From NCBI GenBank assembly GCA_016858145.1, contig JAEHOE010000008.1, positions 620,001-684,000 of the forward strand: 64,000 nt of DNA. The letters run 5' to 3'. Position numbers and translations under genes: made by a program. A model generated the notes under the pieces. It was given only the letters and a program-made list of their open reading frames with translations, made no database searches and was not told the origin of the DNA. The DNA comes from Edaphochlamys debaryana. Taxonomy: Eukaryota; Chlorophyta; Chlorophyceae; Chlamydomonadales. Of the stretch, positions 46,801 through 56,312 are shown one piece after another; position 1 is the first letter of the stretch, and each line of letters begins with the position of its first letter.

Positions 46801-47582
46801 ACCCCTCCGGGACCTGCCTGCAGGTACTCGGCCGTCTTGACCTTGACGTTGCTGGGGTTGGGCAGGTTGAGACGGATCTCGGGGAACGCCTCCTCGCCAT
46901 CCTCGTCCTCGCCGTCCCCTTCCCGCCCGCCTGCCCCAACCGGCCCTGACCCGTCGTCGCTGGCTGCTCCGCTCGCCTCCGAGTCAATCAGGAAGCCGTC
47001 CTCCCCGTCGTCCTCGAGGCCCTCCTCGGCCTCAAGCCCCGCCCGCTTCGACATGTCGTCATCCGGGCCCTGGCGCCCGGCCGAGGCTGCCGCCGGGCCG
47101 TCCTGGCCCCCGCTGGCCTCAGCACGTGCCCGTGACAGCACCGCCGTCAGGGCCGAGGTGGTCGGCGCGGGGGGTGCTGAGGCGGAGGTGGAGGCCTCAA
47201 GCTGAGAGGTTTGGTTGGAAGCAGGTGCGGGAGACTGTCGCTTGGGAGCGGGCGGGCGTGGCATGGGCGGCGGGGTCGCTGTTGACCGGGTGGGCTTGGC
47301 GGGCCCGCTGGGTGCGGCCTTCTTCTTCGGCTTCCCCGCCGCCTTCTTGCCGCCCCCCGAGCCACCCCCCGGACCGCCGGACTTCTTGCCAGGTGGCCCA
47401 GACGCCTTCTGTGAGGATGGCTTGGATGGCCGGCCAGCGGCCACAACCACGGAACTCCGCAGCAAGGCCCGTGGCTCAGCACCGGTGCGTGCTACGTGTG
47501 AGCATATAGATAGTGGGGCACTGCAACGGCCAGAGCTGCTCGCGAGGCCGCCGCTGCACATGCGGTCGAGCAGCGCGTGCAT
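43880..47582 (-). CDS. ENGB: EngB/YsxC-type ribosome-assembly GTPase, organelle-targeted
   Basis: Exons 47582-46818, 46676-46538, 46369-46290, 44870-44760, 44579-44523, 44355-44221, 43978-43880; in phase, 461 residues. G1 is GRSNVGKSS (275-283), G3 DLPG (320-323), G4 TKAD (387-390), G5 TSA before [26 protein letters not shown] and [10 protein letters not shown] are EngB hallmarks. The 255-residue N-terminal extension starts with a Ser/Arg/Ala-rich transit-like peptide and continues with Lys/Pro- and Asp/Glu-rich low complexity. EngB GTPases help assemble the large ribosomal subunit; this one should act in plastid or mitochondrion. Two introns have GC donors (CAG|GCAGGT and AAG|GCAAGC). The third intron is 1.4 kb and holds inserted sequence. 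Its first exon is duplicated, in broken form, near 56 kb. Confidence 0.9.
43979..44220 (-). other. GC-AG intron 6 of EngB
   Basis: AAG|GCAAGC matches the textbook GC-AG donor. It joins TSAAK to GLGRGEML in phase, as the family requires. No GT donor nearby restores that frame. Confidence 0.78.
45045..46230 (+). mobile_element. Insertion-like segment inside EngB intron 3, with plus-strand coding text
   Basis: The intron (44871-46289) is ten times longer than its neighbours. On the opposite strand it has long open frames with paired Cys (CYWC, CGCC, CGG..CGGC) at 45224-45751. At about 45797-45892 an exon-like stretch ([20 protein letters not shown] ... EAYLT) ends at a GTGAGG donor. The word ACTAGTGCAGCTGGG occurs at about 45054 and 46136, shorter ACTAGTGCAG copies near 46027 and 46214, and [17 protein letters not shown] tandem repeats at 46048-46090. 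This looks like a captured gene fragment or transposon remnant bordered by short repeats. I do not recognise the protein. Confidence 0.5.
46677..46817 (-). other. Candidate GC-AG intron 1 of EngB
   Basis: Only the junction CAG|GCAGGT...CAG|AGC gives the conserved EngB text (YLQ then [11 protein letters not shown]) in phase. A GT donor 12 bases further on (GTGGCT) also keeps phase but adds four unaligned residues. Confidence 0.6.
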
Positions 47583-47677
47583 CTTGCCCTGCCAAACCAA
47601 AGCGTCTAGCTGTTATTCTACCCCTTGCCGTGGTGTGTTGTGGACGGCGAAGCTCCGGAGCTGTCCTCGAGCGGCAA
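47583..47677. promoter_or_regulatory. 95-bp divergent promoter (EngB / F-box-LRR)
   Basis: Only 95 bases separate the two start codons. The stretch is AT-richer than its surroundings (TAGCTGTTATTCTACC) and is part of the duplicated block; the right copy is altered here. Confidence 0.55.
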
Positions 47678-49997
47678 ATGCCCATGCAAGTCTCGTCCAC
47701 AGGCGCGATCAGACCAGACTCGCAAGCTCAGACGCAGTGCTGGAGAGAACAAATAATGGCCGAAGCAGAACACGAAATGCCACCAGCGAGCCCCACGACC
47801 GAGGCCACAACCCTTCTCCGGCATGTGACCCTTGCCCCGAACTCTGCAGCCCAACAGCTTGGCGGGATCGATGTTGAGGCCTGCGCGATCCCTGATGGCT
47901 GCAGCCAGGCGGACCACGACACGAACTCGTGTTGGGCTCCGGGCCATGGCATTCCGTCGGACCCACCTCTCGGGGCCCCGACCCTCCCGACCCCTCCGAC
48001 CCCCGCCCACGAGACCTCCTTTATGGACCTGCCGGACGCTCTGCTCCACTATATCACGAACCAGGTTCTGCTCACCAACCGCACGGGATGCCTCGACCTG
48101 CCCTCGGTGAGGCCTCGTGCTGACCTGTGCCTGCCCCACTCTCCTTTCCGGGGCTTACCACGTGTTTCCGCCTTTGCCCAGCTCTTCTGCGCGGCGAGCA
48201 CCTGCAGGGCCCTGAGGCGCGGTGTGCACGCCTCTCTGGAGCACGTGGGGAAGCTGACCATGGCGTCCGAGGGTCGAGGGGTGAGGCCTGAGGCGGGGCG
48301 AGTCCAGCTGGGGGCGACCGCGGGCAGCCCAGCCCAACAGGGGCAGAGCGCACACTTCGGTCCCCACTCCATACTCCTACCTACTCCTTCTATCTACTGC
48401 GCCATACCTGTTGCCCCCACCTTCCCACCGCCCTGTATGCTCTTTTCCATGGCCTTGCTCCCAGGCCTGTGCCGCTGCGCTGGCGGCGGTGTTGCCCCTC
48501 CTGGTGCGCTGCCGGGCCCTGGACCTCCGAAGCGCCTTCCGCTGGATGGGGCCGGGGGCGTGCGGGGGCATCGCGGGGGTGGGCACCCTCACCGCCCTGC
48601 ACCTGGACAACTGCACGCAGCTCACGCCAGCGGGGGTCACGGTGAGGCGTAGGCGAGGGGAGAAGGACGGGTGAGGGAGTATCGAGGGGGACCGAGGGGA
48701 AGAGCTCTCAGTTCAATGGACTACCTCGTTGGGCTGGATTTGTTTGGGGTTTGCGCCCTCAACTTGCACGTGTTTGGTTGCACTACGCTGGAAACCGATG
48801 GGCGGCATGGTGAAGCTTGGTCCCTGCCCGCAGGCGCTTTGCCACGGGCGCCTCGACCACCTCACGGTGAGCGCACCGGCAGCGACACTCGTCTTGCTTG
48901 GGGTTAAGGGGGGCAGTGGTTAATGTTGCAGAGTCAAGCAGTTGTACAGGGGCCTAGCTGGGGTCTGCAGCGGCGTCTGCGGCGGCCTCGCTTCGCAGCA
49001 CCTAGCATCCTCGTGCGCTAGGGCGGCTGGCTTTGCAGCGCCTAGCCCCCTCGCTCACCACTCGCCTGCCTTCCTCTCCTGCTTCCCTCCCCGCAGCACC
49101 TGTCCCTCCGCAGCGCTGGGGACGTGGGTGACGGCTCCGTGCTCTCCCGGCTGCCGGCGCTGACGTCACTGGACCTCACCTGGTGCCGAAGCGTGCAGGG
49201 CAGGGCGGTGGGTGGGGGCGTGGCGGGAACGGGATATGCAATGAGAGCTGCGTGTTATTCTTCGTGTTATTCTTCGTCGAACCCCCGCTCCCCCTCCCCT
49301 CTCCTCAGCTTGCTCCCTTCGCCGCGCGGCTCAAGTCGCTGTGGGTGCACGGCTGTGAGCTGGTGGACGACACGCTGTGCCTGGGTGGGTGGGGCGGGTG
49401 GACGGCGGTAGGGGAGTCTTGAGGGATGCATGGGAGCGCAGAGCGGAGTATGGCGGTCGGGGCGGCCGCCGGCAGGTGGACATGCCATCAATCGGGTAGC
49501 GCCGACCCCTCACCCTGTGCCCCCACCTTCCGCCCTACCCGCCAGGCCTGGCTGCCGGCTGCCCCGACGGCTCCCCCGCTCGCACGGAGCTGCTCGACGT
49601 TGCGTTCACTCGCGTGGGGGACGCGGGTCTCATGGCCATGGCCCTGCCCCGCTTCCGGGTCGTGCCACCGCGGGGTGAGCATGAGGGGCTCGCATTGCAG
49701 CCGCCGCATGCACAAGCGGATGGCGCGGCGGTCGCAGGGCCCGCTGGCGTCGGCGATGCGAGCAGTGGCGGCGGCAGGGATGCGGGAGCCGAGGCGGCTG
49801 GTGCGCGTGACGTGAATGGGTCAACGTTGCAGGGGACCAACGGCCCTGCGCGGCTGCGTGGCCCTGCGGTGCCGCGGCTGCGTCAACTCAAGCTGGCCGG
49901 GGGCACGTTTAACCTGTGGCTCACGGGCACATGGACGGAGGCGGGGCTGGGGGAGTTCCAGCGGTTGAGGCCCGAGGTGGCCATCACATACTTCTGA
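47678..49997 (+). CDS. F-box/leucine-rich-repeat protein, intact left copy
   Basis: Exons 47678-48106, 48182-48280, 48465-48641, 48834-48866, 49097-49207, 49309-49384, 49546-49997; in phase, 458 residues. An F-box-like segment begins near residue 116 (MDLPDALLHYITNQVLL ... LFCAASTCRALRRGVHASLEH). Leucine-rich repeats of the AMN1/FBXL type follow: CRALDLRSAFRWM, LTALHLDNCTQLTPAGV, HLSLRSAGDVGDGSVL, LTSLDLTWCRSV, LKSLWVHGCELVDDTLC, ELLDVAFTRVGDAGLMAM, LRQLKLAGGTF. Such proteins recruit substrates to SCF ubiquitin ligases. The start was taken as the first ATG common to both duplicate copies; a second in-frame ATG lies at 47756. A near-identical copy at 56313-58660 is a pseudogene. Confidence 0.8.
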
Positions 49998-50907
49998 GGG
50001 CGGCATAGGCAATGGGAGGCCTGGCGTTGATGCGCAGGGTGGGCAACAGCTGCCTAGCTAGCCACAACTTAACTGGGTCCAAAGCAAAGCGCAATGCAGC
50101 GCAGAGCACTATAACTGGGGTTGGAGGGAGGGAGGGACTATGAGCTTCGCCCTTCTTGCTGCGGCCGGGTTAGGCTTGCGTGCTCGGGGGCTCTCGGCAC
50201 AGACTTGTAGACTTGCACTGTGAACAGAACATGTATGGTTCGGGGCTTCGGGCACCCCCCCTTGGGCAATTCGCCAAGCCATGGTCTCGAAGCTGGTGTA
50301 TGCAACGTTAAAAGCTTACTCCCGTCGCAAGCACCCCGTCTTGATGCCCCGTCTGGAGAGGACGCCACACCAAGACCCTCCCGACCCTATCCCCGCATAC
50401 CGCTTTGCAAGTGCGTGCCGGTGCCACCATGAAGTGCTCCCCAACAGGTAGCTTGAAGAGCAGCCACCGGCTAGAGCCTTCATCAGCCACTCCCACTCCC
50501 ATATGTCACACCAACCGACATATCACGTCACCATCCCACCACCAGGGATCGGCTGGGACAGGCTCGGACAGGCCACCTCCTGTCAAATGCCGCGGCCCTC
50601 TTGCGCTGCTCTTCTCACACGCCGATCTTGCCCGTGTCTTCTCTCCTTCTTCTGCTCTGCCGTGCGCCAAGCTTGCATGCATGGCAGTGCACCACGGGTG
50701 ATGCACGCCGATTAATGCCCTTATGCCTGCCGTGCGCTCTGTCGACCCCTGCCCGACCCGGCCACCCCCGTCTAGCCTGTATGTGCCGATGCCAGGGTGG
50801 GCTCCGTTCGATGCTCTCCTGCCTATGAAGACATGCTCCTTGCGCCTGCTGCGAAAGCTGCATTCACGCCTGAACGAGCCAGCTCCCGGCCGCCCTTTCA
50901 TGCGTCA
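49998..50907. other. Gap between F-box/LRR and left lipase copy
   Basis: Convergent 3' flanks of the LRR and lipase genes within the duplicated block. Related but diverged sequence lies at 58661-59839. No gene is visible. Confidence 0.5.
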
Positions 50908-53900
50908 TCAGCGGCCCCGCTTCCGCTTTTTCGCCTTGGCCTCTGACATCGCCTTGGCCGCCATCGCGCTGGCCTGCCTTGTTTGGGGCCTCTGCGTGAT
51001 GGGCTTTGTGTACTTCCAGCGGCCGTCGGAGCCGAGCTTGTAGCCCTTGCGCATTTTGTCGTGCCACCACTTCGCCGGGTAGTCCTTGTCCACGAGAATG
51101 TGGTCGCTCTTGTTCAGGAGCAGCGGGTTGCGGTTGGTGGTGCCAACGCCCTTCTTGTCCAGGAAGTGCAGGTACACCTGGGGTGTTGGGCCAGGCCGGG
51201 AGCGACAAGGCCGTCAACAGCAAGGGCAGCAAGAGGGAAGTCAGGCAGGGATGTGGGGCTGTGTGACGGCCGGCACACGCACGAGGGTTGAGGGGCAGCA
51301 TTGCTGGTCGTGCCAACCGGCGCGCTCGACCTCCCGCTCCGTGTACCATTGGCTTACTCGAGGTTGTGGTGCTTGCTGATAGTGTCAGTAGCGCCCAGGG
51401 GCTTGCCATCGTGGCTCTTGAAGTGCTCCTTCGCCGAGCTCACCTGCCAGCAGCAGCAGTGAAGGGAGCAAGGGGGAAGCAAGGCGGGAGCAAGCTGGGT
51501 TCTTGGCTTCGCAGTGGGGCGTGAGGTTGGCTGCCTACCCGCACGCGTTCTATCTTGCCCACCTTGAGCAAGGTGCCGACGTGGCGGTAGTCCCAGCGGG
51601 CCTTGAACTTGCCGGGGGGGTTGGCGTCCATGTCTTTCACGCCAGCGTCGTCCTTATCAATCACGGCCTGGGAGTCCGTGTTGTCGTCGTAGAAGTACTT
51701 ATCATCCTCCGAAAACAAGGACCGCGCAAAGTCCAGCGCATTGTATAGGATACCTGGACGGGTGCGTGAAGAGGAGCAGGAGTAGTTGACAGGGTAGCAG
51801 GAGTAATTGTGACACGCTTTGCATGGATCCTTTTAGCAGCCCGCCCCTTTCTTGCCATTGTATTATTCTTGAAAGCTTACCGGGGACCTTGGGCACGATG
51901 TCCCCCACGTTGCAGATGCGCAGCTGCTTGATCTTTAGCTCATTACGGAACTCCGTGCGGAACTTGAGGTTGCCGACACGGGGCGCCGCAAAGGTGATGG
52001 CGGTGACCGTGGGCTTGGCCTTGGTCTTCCAGCCCTTGCGCGCCGCCTTGGCCTCCTCCGTGTCCGCCCACATGTCCTTGAGCTGCAGGCCAATGTCGTA
52101 CGCCGACAGGGTGCTCAGCGCGCCGCCCAGGCTGTGGCCTGCGGGAGTAGCGGGAGTGGGGAGGCAGGGAGCGGTACGATGAAAGGCCGGCGGCGGGTTC
52201 GCAGTCTTGCCGGTCTTACAGGACCGTGCCACTGGCCAACCGAGAACCTGCCTGCCGGCCTGCCGGGAATTGGCCTGGCTGAATCGCACGCACCTCTTAC
52301 CCGCGGACCCCGTAGCCCCTCACCTGTGGTGGTAATGGTGGTAGTCCCGTTGCAGCTTCTTGAGCCACTGGGTCACCACCTGGGGCAGACATTAATGGGA
52401 GGGAGGACGGCAGATGTGAGGTCAAGAGTTAATGATGGCAGTGATCACCCTGGCACCCCTAAGTCCGAGTCAAACCTCCGAGCATGATCCCCCATCCAAC
52501 GCGCATGCCTGCCGTGGTGACCAAACATGTTTCCCCACAACAACCCACGTCGCGTGGGGCGGATGGCTCCTTCAGCTTGGCGGGCACAACGGCCGGGAAG
52601 CGGGGGTCGGGTTGCTGCGCCTGGCGCATGTAGAGGTCGCGGAAGCCGGCGTGCACGCCCACCTCCGACGCTTTGGCGTCGCGGCACTTCCCTTCCTCCT
52701 CGAGGCCGGGGTTAAACGTGACCTGTGCGCAGGGGAGCGGGCGGGACGAGACGACAAGTATTGGTGGTGTGGGCCACCAGGGGCATGGTTGATGGCAGCC
52801 AATGGCAAGGTGGGGCACGGGCCGACAGGTAGGGAAGCGGGTGAGAAGTAGAGGGTTGAAACGGGTCAGGCGGGGCATGCATGGGCGATGTGGGCGGGGT
52901 GCTGAGAGGGCGGACGTAAGAGAGCCGAGAGAGCAGAGCAGCAGCCCAGCCACGCGCACAACAAACCCGCCACACGCACCAGCTTGTCCCGTACGAAGTT
53001 GGCGGCCCACTCCTCCTTGAAGATGGTCCCGCGCCACACAAACACGGCATCGCGCTCGCTGTCGGGGTTGGCGGGATCCAGGGGCTGCGACACGGCCACG
53101 TAGCCCATGAAGGCCGAGCGGCCGGTCTTGGGCTTCTTGGACAGGGGGAGCTCGCTGAAGACGAGGTCCGCAACGAGGCCTGTGCGTTGAGGCACATTGC
53201 AGGAGTTGAAGTCAATTGGCGGGGCGTGGAGTACCCTAAGTGAGAGGGGTAGGCTGCTCTTTCATTCATGCTTACTTGCGAGTGGAACCCAGAAAAGGTC
53301 AAAGTCGACCTTCCCCGTCGACCTTCCCATGGCGGTCATCGTCTGCGGTGTGGTCGTAGCGGCCGTAGAGGCAGCGCTCTTGTCGTCGCCCTCGGCCTCG
53401 GCCTTGGCCAAAAGGGCGATGGCCTCATCGATGTCGACCTCGGCCGTCACATGGGCGTTCTTATCGCTTTCGCCCTCAGCCCCAAGGGCGGCCGTCTTAA
53501 AGGTTTTAGTCTTGGGCCTCAGCTGCTTGATGGCCCCATCGAGTTTGCGGTTGGCCGCCCGCAGGGAGGCTGCCTCCTCACCGTCCCCCAGGGCGGTTGC
53601 GGCCTTACCGACGTCGCCCTCGGCATTGTACAGGGCATTGAAGATCTTCGTAGCGGCTTCGACGGCGCGGGGCTCCATGGCAGCGGGGGGCTCCGCAATT
53701 GTTGCCATTACCTTCGCGGATGTGGAGGGCGGCGGCTGCTGGCGACCCGCTTGGGCGTAGATGACTGGGCTCAGGTTCTTGTCAGGGTCTTGGGGCAGGG
53801 AGTAACTGCGGTTGGGCATGCGAGGCAGGGAACAAGCAGCTGGCACGAGTGAAGGCCGAATTCAGGTACGGTACCGGTGCTGCTCATCACCTAGCGCTCA

Positions 53901-54388
53901 CATTTCGTTGGTGCCCGGCGGGAGAGTGATCTGCACGCCCGGCGCCAACGGGTAGCCCTTAGAGAGGTACTTGATCATCTTGCCGGGGGCGACGGTGGTG
54001 TAGCCCCACGTCTCCGCTTCCGGATCCAGGCCCAGCATGTCGTACGTTGCCTGTATTGGCAGAGATCGTAGAGGTGTAAGGACGGTGAGGTTAATAGTGG
54101 TCCCGGCAAAAGTCGTTGGATACAGCCGACGAGGGAGGCCCGAGGCCCCGGCGCTGCTCGGCACACCTGGGCCAGTTGACCGTAGTGCACCAGCAGCTCA
54201 CGCAGCTTAGGTTGCAGCGCTCCCGGTGTTCTTGATCCCAGCCAGCACCTGAGCGGACGCGTAACCGACAAGGACCGCCAAAGGCACGCAGTAGCCCAGC
54301 GCGACACAGACTATGCGCATTCGAGCCTACCCTTCCATCCGTTGGCACCGTGGCCACGAAGTTCCTGGGGTGTAGGGCCCTGAGCCAT
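50908..54388 (-). pseudogene. Class-3 lipase / phospholipase A1-like, degenerate left copy
   Basis: Exons matching the right copy: 54388-54331, 54248-54167, 54050-53902, 53805-53276, 53179-52980, 52722-52549, 52379-52324, 52138-51881, 51753-51563, 51443-51358, 51177-50908. GHSLGGALS, FAAPRVGN, NVGDIVP and HHNLE are all present, but phase fails at three places. Exon 2 is one base short (82 versus 83), so no start joins in frame except a short ATG at 54338. Exon 7 has lost 8 bases just before the GHSLGG exon. The exon-10 donor region has lost one base (CTCGA|GTAAGC). The terminal exon is longer than in the right copy and ends in a basic KAKKRKRGR tail. Expression of a truncated product remains possible; hydrolase activity from this copy is unlikely. 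Confidence 0.75.
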
Positions 54389-55066
54389 GACGGGGCCGCT
54401 CTGCACGACACACCGCCGCGGCCCGCCGCGAGAGCTGAGAGCTGCTGCTCAGGAGGCTGTCACGCAAAAGACGAATTCCTGGACGCCGTCGCGCCAAGTT
54501 GTGTCAAAGTAGTCGCACGATGGTCGTCGCCGATTGGTGGCGGTCCCTTCTTTCGGCGTGTGCCGAACTCGCACGCACGCAAAGTTAAGCTTTATCCCGT
54601 AACAAACACAGCGTTATTTATGTGCACGTCAGCGTGTTGATTACGCGACGAACTCGCGAACCGGCCGCGTGTCGCGTTCTGCACCAGGGTCTGAAGACCG
54701 CCACACGCGACCGCGCGCAGCAACGCGCCTGGAGCTTCTCGCCCACTCAATGCGGGCGGAAGCCTTTCAGCGGCGATGTGTGCGTCCAGATCCATACAGA
54801 CCGGTCTAGATATCCAACCGCCAGGTTTCTTAGGTGTTGCCCGTGCGCGCCCCTGGTTCTTCACGTAGCCCTCCGAGGCCCACGGAATAGGTACATCGCG
54901 GATAGGTAGAAAGCGCTTCACAAAAGGGCCCTGCGAGCACTCACTGTCTATATACCTTGAAGCCGCCGCTAGTCAAGGTTGCACCAGGGTTGCCCGGTCA
55001 GCAACTGAGCCGCTCTGCTCCAAACCACGGCCGGACTGCCGCGACCTCCCTCCGCGGGCCTCGGCG
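54389..55066. other. 5' flank of the left lipase and start of the duplication spacer
   Basis: Up to about 54690 this resembles the 5' flank of the right lipase. Beyond that is single-copy spacer leading to the 3' end of the WD40 fragment. No gene. Confidence 0.5.
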
Positions 55067-55462
55067 CTAGCCCGCCATGAGCGCCCTGCAGTCGTACAGC
55101 GCGAGGGTGCTGTCCACGGTGCCCACCGCCAGGTAGGAGGTGCCCGAGGGGCCCACGGGGGACCAGGCCAGGGACCAGACCTGAGGGGGTGTGGGCAGGG
55201 GGGAGAGGGGACACGGCTTGCATGTGTGCCGGCAGCTGCACACAACACTTCCCTCCCTGCGTGCCCTCTTCGCACACATTGAACCCCCCTTCCCCATGCT
55301 CACCAGGGAATTGAAGCCCTCCGCCCTCCCCACCAGCTGCCCGCGCACGCCCTCGCCCCCGCGCGCCCCTCCCGCCGTGTTCAGGCGCCAGATGCGGACC
55401 GTCTTGTCGGGGGCGAGCACCGCCAGAACCTCGCCGCCGGGCGCGAAGGCCAGGCGCCCGAG
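55067..55462 (-). pseudogene. 3' end of a WD40-repeat gene, 5' truncated
   Basis: Exons 55462-55304 and 55180-55067, joined in phase, end in a stop codon. The 90 residues give one and a half WD40 repeats (LGRLAFAPGGEVLAVLAPDK, TVRIWRLN, then VWSLAWSPVG ... YLAVGTVDSTLALYDCRAL). No further WD40 exon lies upstream: within about 200 bases the sequence becomes the EngB exon-1 copy. The gene was therefore cut by the duplication junction. The window shows no other copy of this WD40 text; the complete gene may lie to the right of 64 kb. A short GLAMQ exon (about 55638-55624, ending at GTGAGA) would splice on in frame, but this is weak. Confidence 0.7.
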
Positions 55463-55697
55463 CTGTGAGGAGGGGCGGGGGCAGGGGGACCCGCGGGTGC
55501 GCGTGTGGATAGCTCGGGGATACCGGTATTGGGGCAGGGGCAGGGGCATGTGCGGAAAAGCAGCGAAAGCCTACGCAACAGGCGTACACCTATGCACCTG
55601 CCACGTGAGCCCAGGTCGCTCTCACTTGCATAGCCAAACCCTAGCGCCGGTTAGGCGGCCGCGGCTGCGGATTCTCGCCGCTGCCCGCAACGCCAGC
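55463..55697. other. Duplication junction
   Basis: About 230 bases between the last WD40 exon and the first sequence shared with EngB exon 1. The breakpoint falls here, probably near 55620-55698. No repeat or target-site duplication is obvious. Confidence 0.5.
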
Positions 55698-56210
55698 TCG
55701 CCATCCGGGCCCTGGTGCCCTGCGGTGGCCGTCGGGGCCGAAGCGGCCCAGCCGTCCTGGCCCCCGCTGGCTTCAGCACGTGCCCGTGAGAGCACCGCCG
55801 TCACGGCCAAGGTGGTGGGCGCGTGGGGTGACGAGGCGGACGTTGCCACGTCAGGGCGAGAGGTTTGGTTGAAGGGTGCTGCGGGAGATTGTCGCTTGGG
55901 TGCGGACAGGCGTTGGCACGAGCGGCGGGGAGGCTGTCGACCGGGTGGGCTTGGCCGGCCCGCTGGGTGCGGCCTTCTGCTTCGGCTTACCCAACGCTTT
56001 CTTGCCGGCGCCCGCGCCACCGTCCGGACCGCCGGACTTCTTGCCCGAGGCCCCAGTTGCCTTCTGTGAGAATGGCTTGGATGGCCGGCCAGCGGCCACA
56101 ACCACGGAACTCCGCAGCAAGGCCCGTGGCTCAGCACCGGTGCGTGCTACGTGTGAGCATATAGATAGTGGGGCACTGCAACGGCCAGAGCTGCTGGCGA
56201 CAGCTGCCAA
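55698..56210 (-). pseudogene. Truncated copy of EngB exon 1
   Basis: Matches residues about 15-190 of the EngB N-terminal extension ([40 protein letters not shown], then after a frame change APKRQSPA and [13 protein letters not shown]). The two halves are in different frames, so it has a frameshift. All GTPase exons are missing, and the original start context has been replaced. It cannot make EngB. It may still act as the divergent promoter flank of the LRR copy. Confidence 0.8.
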
Positions 56211-56312
56211 GCAGCGCGAGCCTTGCGCCCTGCCTGTAAACCGCACTGTGTACTAGCCTTGCTGTGTTGTATGGTGGATGGCACAGCTCCGGAAGCTGTC
56301 CTCGAGCGGCAA

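Larger units (their letters stand above)
47055..54690. repeat. Tandem segmental duplication, left copy
   Basis: Contains the 5' half of EngB exon 1, the intact F-box/LRR gene and the degenerate lipase. Matching sequence begins again at about 55698 with an offset of about 8.5-8.9 kb that changes with indels. The matching stretch CCGCGTGTCGCGTT at about 54667 (right copy about 63307) gives the minimal end. Confidence 0.85.

Noticed and set aside
49675..49832. A further intron in the last LRR exon (GTGAGC...GCAG)
   Set aside because: Splicing there breaks phase, whereas reading through is open in both duplicate copies.
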